From contig NZ_NUNF01000024.1 in assembly GCF_002585305.1 (NCBI RefSeq), positions 28,275 through 92,274 of the forward strand: 64,000 bases of DNA. The letters are read 5' to 3'. Below the pieces are notes generated by a model. The model was given only the letters and a program-made list of their open reading frames with translations. It made no database searches and was not told the DNA's origin. Positions 19,604 to 28,945 of this stretch are shown piece after piece. The DNA comes from Bacillus sp. AFS037270 (GTDB lineage Bacteria > Bacillota > Bacilli > Bacillales_B > DSM-18226). Each line of letters starts with the position of its first letter. Positions within the stretch are counted from its first letter, which is position 1. A program made the position numbers and the translations under genes.

Positions 19604-20359
19604 ATGCCAATAATTCAAGCAGTTGAAAGAGCACTGACGATTTTAGACTTATTTGATGAGCATGCAACGGAATTAAAAATTACCGAAATCAGCGAGCGTA
19701 TGAACTTGAATAAAAGTACTGTTCATTCACTATTGAAAACGCTTAAAAAAAGTGGCTATATTGATCAGGATGGAGATAGTGGAAAATACAAGCTGGGCAT
19801 GAAGTTACTTGAAAGAGGTAATTTTGTCATAACCAACTTAGATGTTCGGAACATCGCAAAAAAATACTTACTTGATTTATCGAAAAAAACCGGTCACACC
19901 CTTCACCTTGTCATTTTAGAGGGAAAAGAAGGTCTATATATAGATAAAGTAGAGGGAACTTCAGCAAATGTTTTATATTCTCGGATTGGAAGGAGGGTGC
20001 CGATACATACCAGTGCAGTAGGGAAGCTTCTTGTCGCTTTAAGTTCCCAAGAAGAGATTGATAAAATGATGGATGGCTATATATTTGATCAAAGGACACC
20101 TAGAACGATTACAAATAAAACTGATTTTTTAAATGAATTGGTTGAAATAAAAATAAATGGATTTGCTATGGATCGAGAAGAGAATGAGCCTGGTATTTGC
20201 TGTCTCGCATTTCCGATTCGTAATCATACAGGCAATGCTATAGCTGCTTTTAGTGTTTCGATGCCTACGCCTCGGTTAAATGATGAGGAAATGGAACGAA
20301 TTATACCATTGATGATCCAAACTGGCGAAGAAATATCCCAAAAAATGGGTTATGTTTAA
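19604..20359 (+). CDS. IclR-family transcriptional regulator
   Basis: Regulator of 251 residues. The winged helix-turn-helix is at residues 5-60 (KITEISERMNLNKSTVHSLLKTL) and the C-terminal effector domain follows (GRRVPIHTSAVGKLLVAL, EENEPGICCLAFPI). A weak AAAAAGG precedes the ATG. The gene lies between two copies of the same 29-bp palindrome, the second immediately before the keto-acid dehydratase operon, so it very likely controls itself and that operon. By analogy with other IclR proteins the inducer could be a sugar acid or keto-deoxy acid (inference). Confidence 0.92.
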   Translation: MPIIQAVERALTILDLFDEHATELKITEISERMNLNKSTVHSLLKTLKKSGYIDQDGDSGKYKLGMKLLERGNFVITNLDVRNIAKKYLLDLSKKTGHTLHLVILEGKEGLYIDKVEGTSANVLYSRIGRRVPIHTSAVGKLLVALSSQEEIDKMMDGYIFDQRTPRTITNKTDFLNELVEIKINGFAMDREENEPGICCLAFPIRNHTGNAIAAFSVSMPTPRLNDEEMERIIPLMIQTGEEISQKMGYV

Positions 20360-20390
20360 AAACTCCTTATTTTAAATAATGGAGTTTTCA
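20357..20390 (+). terminator. Short terminator after IclR gene
   Basis: AAAACTCC / GGAGTTTT stem around an AT loop, ending TTTTCAT. Confidence 0.6.
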
Positions 20391-20396
20391 TATGAA

Positions 20397-20425
20397 TACA
20401 TTATAAAACTGAGTTTTATAATGTA
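20397..20425. promoter_or_regulatory. 29-bp perfect palindrome, IclR-type operator 2
   Basis: Same 13-bp arms as 19472-19500, centre TGA in place of ACA. It ends 21 bp before the start of the next gene, next to its ribosome binding site. Confidence 0.85.
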
Positions 20426-20446
20426 AAACTAATTAGAGGTGATTGG

Positions 20447-21349
20447 ATGCGTATTATACGATTCTTGGAAGAAAACGGTTTATCGAGATTAGCTGCTATT
20501 ACGGATGAGAATTTACTTTACGAATTGCCATTTGAAAACATCCTTGAACTAAGGCAGGAAGCACAACAAAGAAAAGTATCGATGGTTGATATCATCCAGC
20601 AAGCTATCCAAGATACTTTGCCTAAGAAGGAAGAGTTAGAACAGCTTAAATTACTCGTACCAATTGAAGCACAAGAGGTTTGGGCTGCTGGGGTCACTTA
20701 TCTAAGAAGCAGGGAAGAAAGGAACTATGAAGCTACCGGTGGGAAACATATCGAGCCAACCATCTATGATAAAGTTTATGAGGCAAAAAGGCCAGAGATT
20801 TTCTTTAAATCTACTAAAGATAGAACAAGAGGAACGGGCGATTCCCTCTGTTTAAGAACTGATTCAAACTGGCAGGTTCCCGAACCTGAATTAGCCCTTG
20901 TCCTAGATGAGAATGGGCAGATTTTTGGGTTCACAATTGGAAATGATTTGAGCTGCCGGGATATTGAGGGAGAAAATCCACTCTACTTACCTCAAGCTAA
21001 AATATGGAAAAATTCATGTTCGATTGGTCCTGCTATTCGTTTGGCAGAAACAGTTGAAGATTATTATAGCTTCCAGATTACCTGTCGTATCTATCGGAAT
21101 CAGGAAAAAGTATTTGAAGAAACGGCCAATACCCGTGACTTGCGAAGAACATATGAAGAACTATGCTCCTATCTAGTAAAAGATAATATTGTGTTTAATG
21201 GGACTGTACTTTTAACAGGAACAAGCATTGTTCCCCCAGAAAATTATACTTTACAAGACGGTGATCTTATTGAAATAGAAATTCCGGGTATAGGTACATT
21301 GGTTAATCCGGTAAAAAAACAAGCAGTAAAACTAGTTGAAACAATTTAG
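20447..21349 (+). CDS. FAH-family 2-keto-3-deoxy-pentonate dehydratase
   Basis: Fumarylacetoacetate hydrolase superfamily protein of 300 residues. It fits the branch that dehydrates 2-keto-3-deoxy-xylonate or -arabinonate to 2-oxoglutarate semialdehyde (XylX/KdaD-like): TYLRSREERNYEA, YDKVYEAKRPEIFFK, VPEPELALVLDENG and SCRDIEGENPLYLPQAK with the metal-binding acids. TTAGAGGTGATTGG precedes the ATG. The two following genes encode the enzymes just after and just before this step, which supports the assignment. Whether the substrate comes from D-xylose or L-arabinose cannot be decided. Confidence 0.87.
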   Translation: MRIIRFLEENGLSRLAAITDENLLYELPFENILELRQEAQQRKVSMVDIIQQAIQDTLPKKEELEQLKLLVPIEAQEVWAAGVTYLRSREERNYEATGGKHIEPTIYDKVYEAKRPEIFFKSTKDRTRGTGDSLCLRTDSNWQVPEPELALVLDENGQIFGFTIGNDLSCRDIEGENPLYLPQAKIWKNSCSIGPAIRLAETVEDYYSFQITCRIYRNQEKVFEETANTRDLRRTYEELCSYLVKDNIVFNGTVLLTGTSIVPPENYTLQDGDLIEIEIPGIGTLVNPVKKQAVKLVETI

Positions 21350-21383
21350 TTGAAAAGATATGAAAAGAAGGGAAAGGGTAGCT

Positions 21384-22850
21384 ATGACAGTTCAAACTGA
21401 AGTAAAAACGTATGGGAATTTTATAGGCGGAGAATGGGTGCCAGCATCTACCAATTTGGTTGAAAAGAGTTATAGTCCGGCACACCGCAATGAAATAATT
21501 GGGTACTATCAAAGTTCATCTGCAAGTGATGTAGATAAAGCTGTTGCTGCTGCTCAAAATGCAACTGCAACATGGCGGAATTTATCTGGTGCACAAAGAG
21601 GAGACTTACTTTTTAAAATTGCTGATATCATGGAGAAGCGCCTGGATGAAATTGCTGAAACACTTACAAGAGAAATGGGAAAAACCTTTCCAGAAGCAAA
21701 GGGAGAAACTTTACGTGGTATAGCTATTCTAAGGTATTATGCTGGGGAAGGGTTACGGAAAACCGGTGATGTCATTCCAGCATCTGATAGCAAGGCGTTA
21801 ATGTATACAACTCGTGTTCCCTTAGGTGTTGTGGGAATAATTACACCATGGAATTTTCCTGTTGCCATCCCTCTGTGGAAAATGGCACCGGCTTTAATTT
21901 ATGGAAATACAGTTGTGATTAAGCCTGCACAGGAGGCTTCCGTCACTTGTGCTAAAATAATCGAATGTATGGGGCAGGCCGGCTTGCCTGCAGGGGTAGT
22001 AAATATGGTGACGGGGAAAGGTTCAGTAGTTGGACAGCGCATCATTGATCATCCTCAAATAAACGGAATCTCCTTTACAGGTTCCAATTCTACCGGTAAA
22101 AGAGTGGCATTTGGGGCAATTGAACGGGGCGCAAAATATCAATTGGAAATGGGCGGGAAAAATCCGATTATTATTGCAGATGATGCCGACCTTGAGGAGG
22201 CGGTGGAAGCGACTATAAGCGGGGGACTAAGATCCACGGGTCAAAAATGTACCGCAACTAGCCGAGTCATTGTACAAGAAGGAATATATGAAGAATTCAA
22301 AAATAGATTAGTTGATAGAACAAGAGAATTAAAGGTTGGCGATGGCCTTGAAGAAGGGACCTGGATGGGGCCATGTGTGAATGAATCACAGTTAAACACT
22401 GTACTTTCCTATATTGAAAAAGGAAAAGAAGAAGGCGCAACCGTTCTATTTGGCGGCAATAGGCCATCAGAAATTGAACTGCAGGATGGGTATTATGTTG
22501 AACCGACTATTTTTGGTGATGTTAAATCAGGCATGACAATTGGCCAAGAAGAAATTTTTGGTCCGGTGTTAGCCTTAATAAAAGTTAAAACAATTGAGGA
22601 AGCAATCGAATTGGCAAATGACATTCCATATGGCTTAAGTGCATCAATATTCACGAAAAACATTGGGAAGGCATTTCAATTTATCGAGGCAAGTGAGGCA
22701 GGTCTTGTCCGTGTAAATTATGAAACAGCAGGAGTAGAATTACAAGCTCCATTTGGCGGTATGAAAGCATCCAGTTCCGGCGCACGAGAACAAGGAACCG
22801 CTGCGATAGAGTTTTACACCTCCATTAAAACGGTATTTGTAAAGCCTTAA
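21384..22850 (+). CDS. 2-oxoglutarate semialdehyde dehydrogenase
   Basis: Aldehyde dehydrogenase of 488 residues from ATG 21384; this start follows AGAAGGGAAAGGG, while ATG 21360 has no site. The catalytic Cys289 (GQKCT), general base Glu255 (QLEMGGKNP), Asn157 (PWNF) and the cofactor motif [10 protein letters not shown] are all present. It resembles Bacillus YcbD-type 2,5-dioxovalerate dehydrogenases that oxidise 2-oxoglutarate semialdehyde to 2-oxoglutarate. It follows the FAH-family dehydratase by 34 bp, giving the last step of a Weimberg-type pathway. Confidence 0.9.
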   Translation: MTVQTEVKTYGNFIGGEWVPASTNLVEKSYSPAHRNEIIGYYQSSSASDVDKAVAAAQNATATWRNLSGAQRGDLLFKIADIMEKRLDEIAETLTREMGKTFPEAKGETLRGIAILRYYAGEGLRKTGDVIPASDSKALMYTTRVPLGVVGIITPWNFPVAIPLWKMAPALIYGNTVVIKPAQEASVTCAKIIECMGQAGLPAGVVNMVTGKGSVVGQRIIDHPQINGISFTGSNSTGKRVAFGAIERGAKYQLEMGGKNPIIIADDADLEEAVEATISGGLRSTGQKCTATSRVIVQEGIYEEFKNRLVDRTRELKVGDGLEEGTWMGPCVNESQLNTVLSYIEKGKEEGATVLFGGNRPSEIELQDGYYVEPTIFGDVKSGMTIGQEEIFGPVLALIKVKTIEEAIELANDIPYGLSASIFTKNIGKAFQFIEASEAGLVRVNYETAGVELQAPFGGMKASSSGAREQGTAAIEFYTSIKTVFVKP

Positions 22851-22995
22851 TAGCAAAAGGATTATGAAAGGGGACTGTATGTAGATGGAGAGTATCCATA
22901 TAGTATGGTTTCCTTTTATAAATGTATAGTTAGTTAGATAGATAAAGGGTTCTAGTGTATTAAAGAAAATTGTTGCGGAGCAGGAGGCATTATAT

Positions 22996-25194
22996 ATGTC
23001 CAGAGATGTAGATGATAAAAAGCCAAGAATAAACAATCCAATTAACCCTTATAGGGAAAATGTTCAAGGAAAGGCAAATGAACCGATTACAGTAGCAGGA
23101 CTATTGGATAGGGCCAAAAAGGTTTTAGGAGACTCTTATCAAGGCTCAAACTCGGATTGGACATTAGGGGAAATATATAACCGTCTAGAAGAGAATGCGC
23201 CTCGAATCGCGATCATTGGTGGTTCCGCCGACCATCCTGCCCATATACTAGATTTAGAAACAGTATCTCGGGCAGCTTTAAAAATTTGGGAAGAAGGCGG
23301 GGTTCCATTTTATTTTAGTACACCTGTTATGTGTGACGGTACAGCCCAAAGTAATATGGGGATGTCCTATTCACTGCAAAGCCGTAATGCCATTGCTGAG
23401 ATTGTCGTCAATCAAATGGAAGCGCATTCCTATCATGGGGCATTTGTTATCCAAGGTTGTGATAAGCAGCCTTTAGGTGTATTAAGTGGTTTAGCTTTAT
23501 TGGATCGTGTCCGGAGCTACCGTGGTGAAGCACCGGTATTTGCAACGTTTGCACCTTCTCACGTTTTAAAGGGAGGGGAAATTCCGCAGGATTTACAAGT
23601 AGAACTAAAAGAAATTGCTGACAGAGCATCATTAATGGGTGAACAGAATATTGCCGATGATCTTAACGATGCTTTAAGTTTTATCTTACAATGTACATCG
23701 AATACACAATTTCAAGGAGTTCTTGCGCGAGCTGTTGAAAAGGGTATCATTACCCACGAGCAACATAAGAATTATGAAAAGAGGCTTGCGATTAATACAT
23801 GTGACTCAGCAGGGGGAATATGTGCCTTCCATGGAACGGGAAATAGTTCAAGAGATTTGATGGCAGGTTTTGGGTTAGTTCATCCTAAACTGGAATTGTT
23901 AACAGAACCACCTACTTCCGATCAACTAAAGCCAGCCATTGAATCCTTATTTTCGATAGCTAATAGCCCAGAATGCAGTGTGGCTGAGTTGGTCGGTGCT
24001 AATATAGAAAATGCCATCCGGATTCATAGCTCTGGCGGCGGTTCCACCAACCTAATGATGCACATTGTTGGGGCAATGGTTTATGCGGGATATGACTTTA
24101 GTCTTTGGGATATCGAGAAAATTCATCAATCGTATCCTATACCAGATTTATTTCATTACAGCCTTACAGAAGGCAGGGATATCTTTGTACTAGCAGAGCA
24201 ATGCTGTTCTGGTCAGATTAGAGGAATGGAAACTCTTTTTTATGAATTAATTCGGAATGGAGTTCCGATGGATGTTGATGCTTTAACTGTGACTGGCCAA
24301 ACTTGGAAGGAAAGGCTGAGTAATACGGAAGGACTAAGTGCGGATGGAGTTAAGGAAAATCCAATCATCCAAAGTAAGCCCCTTAGAAAGTTTAGCGGAG
24401 TCGATGTGTTACGGGGGAACTTTTTTGAAAGCGCTGTTGTCAAAATTAGTGGGATGACTACCTATCAATTAGATCAATTTGATGATAAAGTTTCGTTTGT
24501 TCTTTATTTTGAAAATGAAGAAGAGGCAAATAATCAATTATTAAATGACCAATTATTGGATGAATTAAGAGACCAGCAAGCATTTTCGCAAGAGCACTTG
24601 CTGCAAATGTGGAAACATAATCATCCAGATAGTTATGGAGAAGCAGGTGCCTTATCCTATCATCAATTATTTAATCGAATGGTAAAAGATCAAAGTTTGA
24701 AACTTACCATAATTATCGCTGGTCAAGGCCCTGAGGCATTTGGAATGCCCGAGATGTTCAACCCCATGCAGCATATTAATGCAAATCGCCAACTCAAACG
24801 TTTAGCTACTCTTATTAGTGATGGTCGATATTCTGGAGTTACTTACGGGGCAGCAATTGGCCATATGACTCCTGAAGCCTATAATGGAGGAGGGGTGTTA
24901 TACCTTAAACAAGGGGACTTACTACACTTACGTTTCCGCGCAAAACGGATTGAATTACTTGATGCTGAAAGTTTTACAAATGGTGAAATGAAACCATACT
25001 TAGGGGACCTCCATCTCGATAGGGGGACACTAGGAGAACAAAGGAAAAATACAATGAAAAAGAGACAAAGAACGATAGCAGCATCTAACCGTCTCGTCGG
25101 ATGTACAAGTGCAGTTGAAGGGGTTGTACCTTTAGCAGTTAAGATGGATGCGGTCATTCCATTTTCACCTAAACAAGTTATAAGTAAAATTTAA
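22996..25194 (+). CDS. IlvD/Edd-family sugar-acid dehydratase, unusually long
   Basis: Iron-sulfur dehydratase of 732 residues, longer than most dihydroxy-acid or xylonate dehydratases (about 560-660). Conserved family features are MCDGTAQSNMGM (Cys113), GCDKQPLG (Cys155), NTCDSAGGICAFHGTGNSS (Cys269/276), SSGGGSTNLMMH, DVDALTVTGQTW and LISDGRYSGVTYGAAIGH. The best overall resemblance is to the YjhG/YagF-type branch. Extra length lies in the first 60 residues and around residues 500-560. GGAGCAGGAGG precedes the ATG. By pathway logic it converts D-xylonate or L-arabinonate to the 2-keto-3-deoxy acid used by the 20447 product. Confidence 0.87.
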   Translation: MSRDVDDKKPRINNPINPYRENVQGKANEPITVAGLLDRAKKVLGDSYQGSNSDWTLGEIYNRLEENAPRIAIIGGSADHPAHILDLETVSRAALKIWEEGGVPFYFSTPVMCDGTAQSNMGMSYSLQSRNAIAEIVVNQMEAHSYHGAFVIQGCDKQPLGVLSGLALLDRVRSYRGEAPVFATFAPSHVLKGGEIPQDLQVELKEIADRASLMGEQNIADDLNDALSFILQCTSNTQFQGVLARAVEKGIITHEQHKNYEKRLAINTCDSAGGICAFHGTGNSSRDLMAGFGLVHPKLELLTEPPTSDQLKPAIESLFSIANSPECSVAELVGANIENAIRIHSSGGGSTNLMMHIVGAMVYAGYDFSLWDIEKIHQSYPIPDLFHYSLTEGRDIFVLAEQCCSGQIRGMETLFYELIRNGVPMDVDALTVTGQTWKERLSNTEGLSADGVKENPIIQSKPLRKFSGVDVLRGNFFESAVVKISGMTTYQLDQFDDKVSFVLYFENEEEANNQLLNDQLLDELRDQQAFSQEHLLQMWKHNHPDSYGEAGALSYHQLFNRMVKDQSLKLTIIIAGQGPEAFGMPEMFNPMQHINANRQLKRLATLISDGRYSGVTYGAAIGHMTPEAYNGGGVLYLKQGDLLHLRFRAKRIELLDAESFTNGEMKPYLGDLHLDRGTLGEQRKNTMKKRQRTIAASNRLVGCTSAVEGVVPLAVKMDAVIPFSPKQVISKI

Positions 25195-25677
25195 TCTCTT
25201 GTTCTTTGAAACTTATCTTCAATAGAAGCAGTTGTTTATTGTGTACTTCTCCGTCATATGAAACGTATAAAAGTTTTCTTTCCACAGACGGTCAAATCCA
25301 TTGTCATACAACTTTGGTGCTTCTAGGTTCACATCTTACGTGCCTTCACCTCGAAACTAAGCAGATGATTTTAAGGAGAAGTTATTGTGGTTAGAAGGGG
25401 CAATTATGAAGAATCACGAGCATCTCTTATTACCGTTAGATAATACGTTAAATAAACTGTTATCCGCCCTAGTAAAGTAGAAAGCAGCGGAAAATCTACT
25501 GAAGTATCTATAACGATAATCATACGTCACCATAACCGGTGGCGTTTTATTTTTTATTAATTTGTACTAGGACTCTATCAAATTATGAATATATTGAGTA
25601 ATGTACTAGCATTAAAAGTGAGGTGATTTATAAATAATGGATCTTCTATTTCCATTTAAAAAATTTTTAGAATCTTG
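25195..25677. other. Intergenic region with terminator and tiny reading frame
   Basis: About 480 bp without a convincing gene. AAGGGG followed by ATG at 25406 opens a 24-codon frame to 25480 (MKNHEHLLLPLDN...), which could be a small peptide or a relic. A terminator lies at 25524-25556. Confidence 0.4.
25524..25557 (+). terminator. Rho-independent terminator after pentonate operon
   Basis: CGTCACC / GGTGGCG stem, loop ATAACC, then TTTTATTTTTTATT. Confidence 0.75.
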
Positions 25678-25722
25678 TTGACTATAACATTTTTCAGTGT
25701 TAAATTAATGTTATCGATAACA
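25678..25722 (+). promoter_or_regulatory. Promoter with LacI-type operator (fuc regulon site 1)
   Basis: TTGACT (25678-25683), 17-bp spacer, TAAATT (25701-25706), 2 bp, then the perfect palindrome TGTTATCGATAACA (25709-25722). The same layout recurs at 36752 and 47289. The operator covers the expected transcription start, so repression by the LacI-family protein at 35528 is predicted. Confidence 0.85.
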
Positions 25723-25782
25723 ATAAATCATGAAAAGTTTTTAACTATACTAAGAGATTTTTCTGAAGAGGAGGTAATGAAG

Positions 25783-26796
25783 ATGAGAACAATTGTATGT
25801 GAACAACCTAATGTTTTTAGATTGACCAATGAAGATATTCCACTTCCAAAACTAGGTGAAGCGATTGTCGCAATTAAAAGAGTTGGGATATGCGGAACCG
25901 ACATGCATGCATTTAAAGGAAATCAACCCTTTTTTAATTATCCTAGGGTGCTTGGCCATGAATTGGCTGGAACGATTGAATGGATTGGCGAAAATTCAAC
26001 AGGATTAAAAAAAGGAGAGCAGGTTTCTATTATCCCGTATATGCATTGCGGTGAGTGTATTGCTTGCCGGCAAGGAAAAACAAACTGCTGCACTCAAATG
26101 AAAGTTTTGGGAGTACATATCGACGGTGGGATGCGTGAAAAAATCTCTGTGCCTATTGATCATTTAATGAAGACAGGAGGTTTGTCATTGGATCAGACCG
26201 CGGTCATTGAACCTTTAAGTATCGGTGCCCATGCGGTCAGACGGGCAGGAATTCAAAAGGGAGAATTTGTACTGGTAATTGGTGCGGGCCCGATTGGTTT
26301 GGGGGTTATGGCATTCGCACAACAAGAGGGTGCCAGGGTAATTGCTATGGATATTAATGAAGAAAGATTGGAATTTTGTCAAAAGTGGACAAGAGCAGAA
26401 TTTACCATTAATGCTTTAGAGAATCCACTGGAAACCTTAAAGGTTATAACAAGCGGAGATATGCCAACAATTGTATTTGATGCAACCGGAAATCGCAAAT
26501 CAATGGAAGAGTCTTTCCGTTATCCGGCAAATGGAGGGAAACTCATTTTCGTCGGATTAGTAAAATCGGAAATTGTTTTTTCGGACCCTGATTTTCACTC
26601 TAAAGAATTGACATTAATGTCAAGCAGGAATGCTAATAAAGAAGACTTCAACCATGTAATAAAATCCATTCAGAGCGGGAAGATTGATGTAAACGCTTAC
26701 ATTACACATCGGTCTGATCTTGAACAAATGACTGGCATATTTGAAGAATGGCTGAAACCTGAATCGAAGGTTGTGAAAGCAATGGTAGAACTATAA
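25783..26796 (+). CDS. Zn-dependent sugar (acid) dehydrogenase, MDR family
   Basis: Medium-chain zinc dehydrogenase of about 337 residues. Catalytic Zn ligands Cys37, His59 and Glu60 (GICGTDMH, LGHE) and structural Cys89/92/95/103 are present, as is the NAD site VIGAGPIGLG. Start is ATG 25783, eight bases after AGAGGAGG; longer in-frame starts at 25675 would lie upstream of the promoter. It resembles RspB/LgoD-type dehydrogenases of sugar acids such as L-galactonate. First gene of an operon with a lactonase and an aldo/keto reductase; the exact substrate in fucose or L-galactose breakdown is uncertain. Confidence 0.87.
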   Translation: MRTIVCEQPNVFRLTNEDIPLPKLGEAIVAIKRVGICGTDMHAFKGNQPFFNYPRVLGHELAGTIEWIGENSTGLKKGEQVSIIPYMHCGECIACRQGKTNCCTQMKVLGVHIDGGMREKISVPIDHLMKTGGLSLDQTAVIEPLSIGAHAVRRAGIQKGEFVLVIGAGPIGLGVMAFAQQEGARVIAMDINEERLEFCQKWTRAEFTINALENPLETLKVITSGDMPTIVFDATGNRKSMEESFRYPANGGKLIFVGLVKSEIVFSDPDFHSKELTLMSSRNANKEDFNHVIKSIQSGKIDVNAYITHRSDLEQMTGIFEEWLKPESKVVKAMVEL

Positions 26797-26863
26797 TCAA
26801 AAATATATTTACTCAAAAGAAATATTCATATATGTAAAGTGTAGTAGGAAAGGAATCGAACCG

Positions 26864-27718
26864 ATGCGAATTGATTCTCACCAGCATTATTGGAAAATAA
26901 GCCGTAATGACTATGGCTGGATTACTCCAGAGCTACCTGTTCTATATCGTGATTTTCTGGAAAAAGACTTAAGGCCACATTTGGAAAAAAACAAAATTGA
27001 CAAAACCATTGTTGTTCAGGCAGCGCCAACTATAGAAGAAACAGAATTTATCCTCTCACTTAGTAACGAATCGGAAACCATTGCCGGTGTTGTTGGATGG
27101 ATTGATATCGAGGATATTGCCTATAAAGAAAAGCTCGAAAATTTTAGGAAACACCCAAAATTTGTTGGCATAAGGATCATGATACAAGATATGCCAGATG
27201 AGAAGGTCATTTTAAAACCCCATTATTTGGAGGCATTTTCTTATTTTGAGAAAATGGATATTCCCGTTGATCTCCTGGTTCGGTCCGATCAGCTTTCAGT
27301 GGTAGTCGAACTATTAAAACATGTTTCCATACGGGCAGTTATCGACCATATCGCCAAGCCGCAAATTAAAGCAGGAACTTTAGAGCCATGGAAAAGTCAA
27401 ATGAAACAGATTGCGCAACATCCCAATATTTATTGCAAGTTATCCGGAATGGTTACGGAAGCCGATCATCACAATTGGGAAAAGGAAGAATTTATTCCCT
27501 ATGTGAGGCATATTGTGAATGAATTTGGCGTTAACCGGGTCATGTTTGGGAGTGATTGGCCTGTTTGTTTACTTTCTGCAAACTATGATGATGTATATAA
27601 TCTTTTAAAAGAAACACTTCCGCCAAATCTGACTGAAGTTGAGGAAGAAAGGATTTTTGGAGGCAATGCATTAAAGTTTTATAAATTAAACATCGACAAT
27701 CAGCGATTTAAAAAATAA
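26864..27718 (+). CDS. Amidohydrolase-family sugar lactonase (L-fuconolactonase-like)
   Basis: Metal-dependent TIM-barrel hydrolase of 284 residues (amidohydrolase 2). HQHYW near the N-terminus (His6, His8), IDHIAKP, KLSGM and FGSDWPVC give the metal and catalytic positions. COG3618 members of this shape hydrolyse L-fuconolactone, L-rhamnonolactone or related lactones. AGGAAAGGAATCG precedes the ATG. It follows the Zn-dehydrogenase and precedes an aldo/keto reductase, the usual pairing of sugar 1-dehydrogenase and lactonase. L-fucose as the sugar rests on regulon partners FucU and GH95. Confidence 0.87.
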   Translation: MRIDSHQHYWKISRNDYGWITPELPVLYRDFLEKDLRPHLEKNKIDKTIVVQAAPTIEETEFILSLSNESETIAGVVGWIDIEDIAYKEKLENFRKHPKFVGIRIMIQDMPDEKVILKPHYLEAFSYFEKMDIPVDLLVRSDQLSVVVELLKHVSIRAVIDHIAKPQIKAGTLEPWKSQMKQIAQHPNIYCKLSGMVTEADHHNWEKEEFIPYVRHIVNEFGVNRVMFGSDWPVCLLSANYDDVYNLLKETLPPNLTEVEEERIFGGNALKFYKLNIDNQRFKK

Positions 27719-27736
27719 TAAGGAATGAGGAAATAC

Positions 27737-28681
27737 ATGAAATACAGAAAGCTTGGACAAACAGGAGTGGATGTATCGATTCTTAGTTTCGGGGCCTCTT
27801 CACTTGGCTCGGTATTTCGAGATATTGATGAAAACGAAGGAATTAAAACGGTTCATACAGCCATTGATCATGGGATTAACTTAATTGATGTATCGCCATA
27901 CTATGGACTAACGAAGGCCGAAACGGTTCTAGGTAAAGCAATACGTGAAATACCAAGGGACAAATTTATTTTATCAACAAAGGCCGGACGTTATGGGGAA
28001 ACCAAATTTGATTTCTCTAAACAACGTATTATTGACAGTATTGATGAGAGTTTGGCGAGATTACAAACGGATTATGTAGACATTCTGCTGCTGCATGATA
28101 TTGAGTTTGGTTCATTCGATCAAATCATGGCAGAAGGTATACCTGCTTTACAACAATTAAAAAAGCAAGGGAAAATCAGGTTCTTTGGTGTATCTGGACT
28201 TCCGTTGACCATTTTTGAACAAGTTCTTAGTCAGACAGAACTAGATGTGATTTTATCGTATTGCCATTATTCTTTAAATGATACTTCGCTACTGTCACTC
28301 GTTCCTCTTCTGGAAGAGAAAAAGACAGGATTGATAAATGCTTCCCCTTTATCAATGGGATTATTAAGTTCGAGAACAGTTGCTGATTGGCACCCTGCTA
28401 GTGAGGGAATTCGCATGATTTGTAATCAGGCTGCCGAGTTTTGTAAGGAAAATGGAACTGATTTATCTAAATTAGCTATCCAATTTTCCATCCAAAACGA
28501 GACAATCCCAACTACTTTGGTAAGTACGGCAAGTGTCGAAAACATTAGGAAAAATATTCAGTGGACAGATGAACCGATTGATGAGGAAATGTTGAGTATT
28601 GTCCTTGAAATATTAGAACCTATTCATAATAAAACATGGCCTAGCGGGAACCCTGAATTTGCACAGAAAGTAATAAAATAA
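27737..28681 (+). CDS. Aldo/keto reductase, L-fucose/L-galactose 1-dehydrogenase-like
   Basis: Protein of 314 residues with the tetrad Asp51, Tyr56, Lys82, His120 (INLIDVSPYYG, STKAGRYG, LLLHD). The SFGASSLGSVF start and KAGRYGE motif match the L-galactose/L-fucose (D-threo-aldose) dehydrogenase group, which oxidises the C1 hydroxyl to the lactone. Start at ATG 27737 has GAGGAAA at proper distance; ATG 27725 directly abuts AAGGA. It lies 18 bp after the lactonase gene, which would open its product. Confidence 0.85.
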   Translation: MKYRKLGQTGVDVSILSFGASSLGSVFRDIDENEGIKTVHTAIDHGINLIDVSPYYGLTKAETVLGKAIREIPRDKFILSTKAGRYGETKFDFSKQRIIDSIDESLARLQTDYVDILLLHDIEFGSFDQIMAEGIPALQQLKKQGKIRFFGVSGLPLTIFEQVLSQTELDVILSYCHYSLNDTSLLSLVPLLEEKKTGLINASPLSMGLLSSRTVADWHPASEGIRMICNQAAEFCKENGTDLSKLAIQFSIQNETIPTTLVSTASVENIRKNIQWTDEPIDEEMLSIVLEILEPIHNKTWPSGNPEFAQKVIK

Positions 28682-28722
28682 TTAAAGAAGAAAAATAGCA
28701 GAATATTTTATTATTTTTTAAC

Positions 28723-28805
28723 TTGAATTTCATGAATAGATAGAATATTATAAATTTAATAGTGGTATCGATAACATAATTTTATCATAGTTGTTATCGA
28801 TAACA
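28723..28805 (+). promoter_or_regulatory. Promoter with two LacI-type operators (fuc regulon sites 2 and 3)
   Basis: TTGAAT (28723-28728), 17 bp, TATTAT (28746-28751), then TGGTATCGATAACA (28763-28776) and a perfect TGTTATCGATAACA (28792-28805). Operator centres are 29 bp apart, near three helical turns, which would allow cooperative binding. Controls the ABC transporter operon. Confidence 0.8.
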
Positions 28806-28864
28806 ACATTCGAACAAATAAAAATAAGGATGTGATCTTTAATAGTTTAATAGAATGAATTTTT

Positions 28865-28879
28865 TTGAAAGCGTTTTAA
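28865..28879. promoter_or_regulatory. Near-consensus cre site
   Basis: TTGAAAGCGTTTTAA matches the cre pattern except the penultimate C. It lies between the LacI-type operators and the first permease gene. Confidence 0.5.
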
Positions 28880-28945
28880 CTAGTGTCCTTTTTACAGAAA
28901 AATAATGCTTAAAAAACAAATGAAAACAGTAAGGAGGGATTTAAA

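Noticed and set aside
25206..25394. 62-codon frame on the plus strand
   Set aside because: No ribosome binding site and no recognisable protein features; sits between a stop and a terminator.
25675..25782. Upstream TTG start of the Zn-dehydrogenase
   Set aside because: The extension covers the promoter and operator, so it cannot be translated from that transcript.
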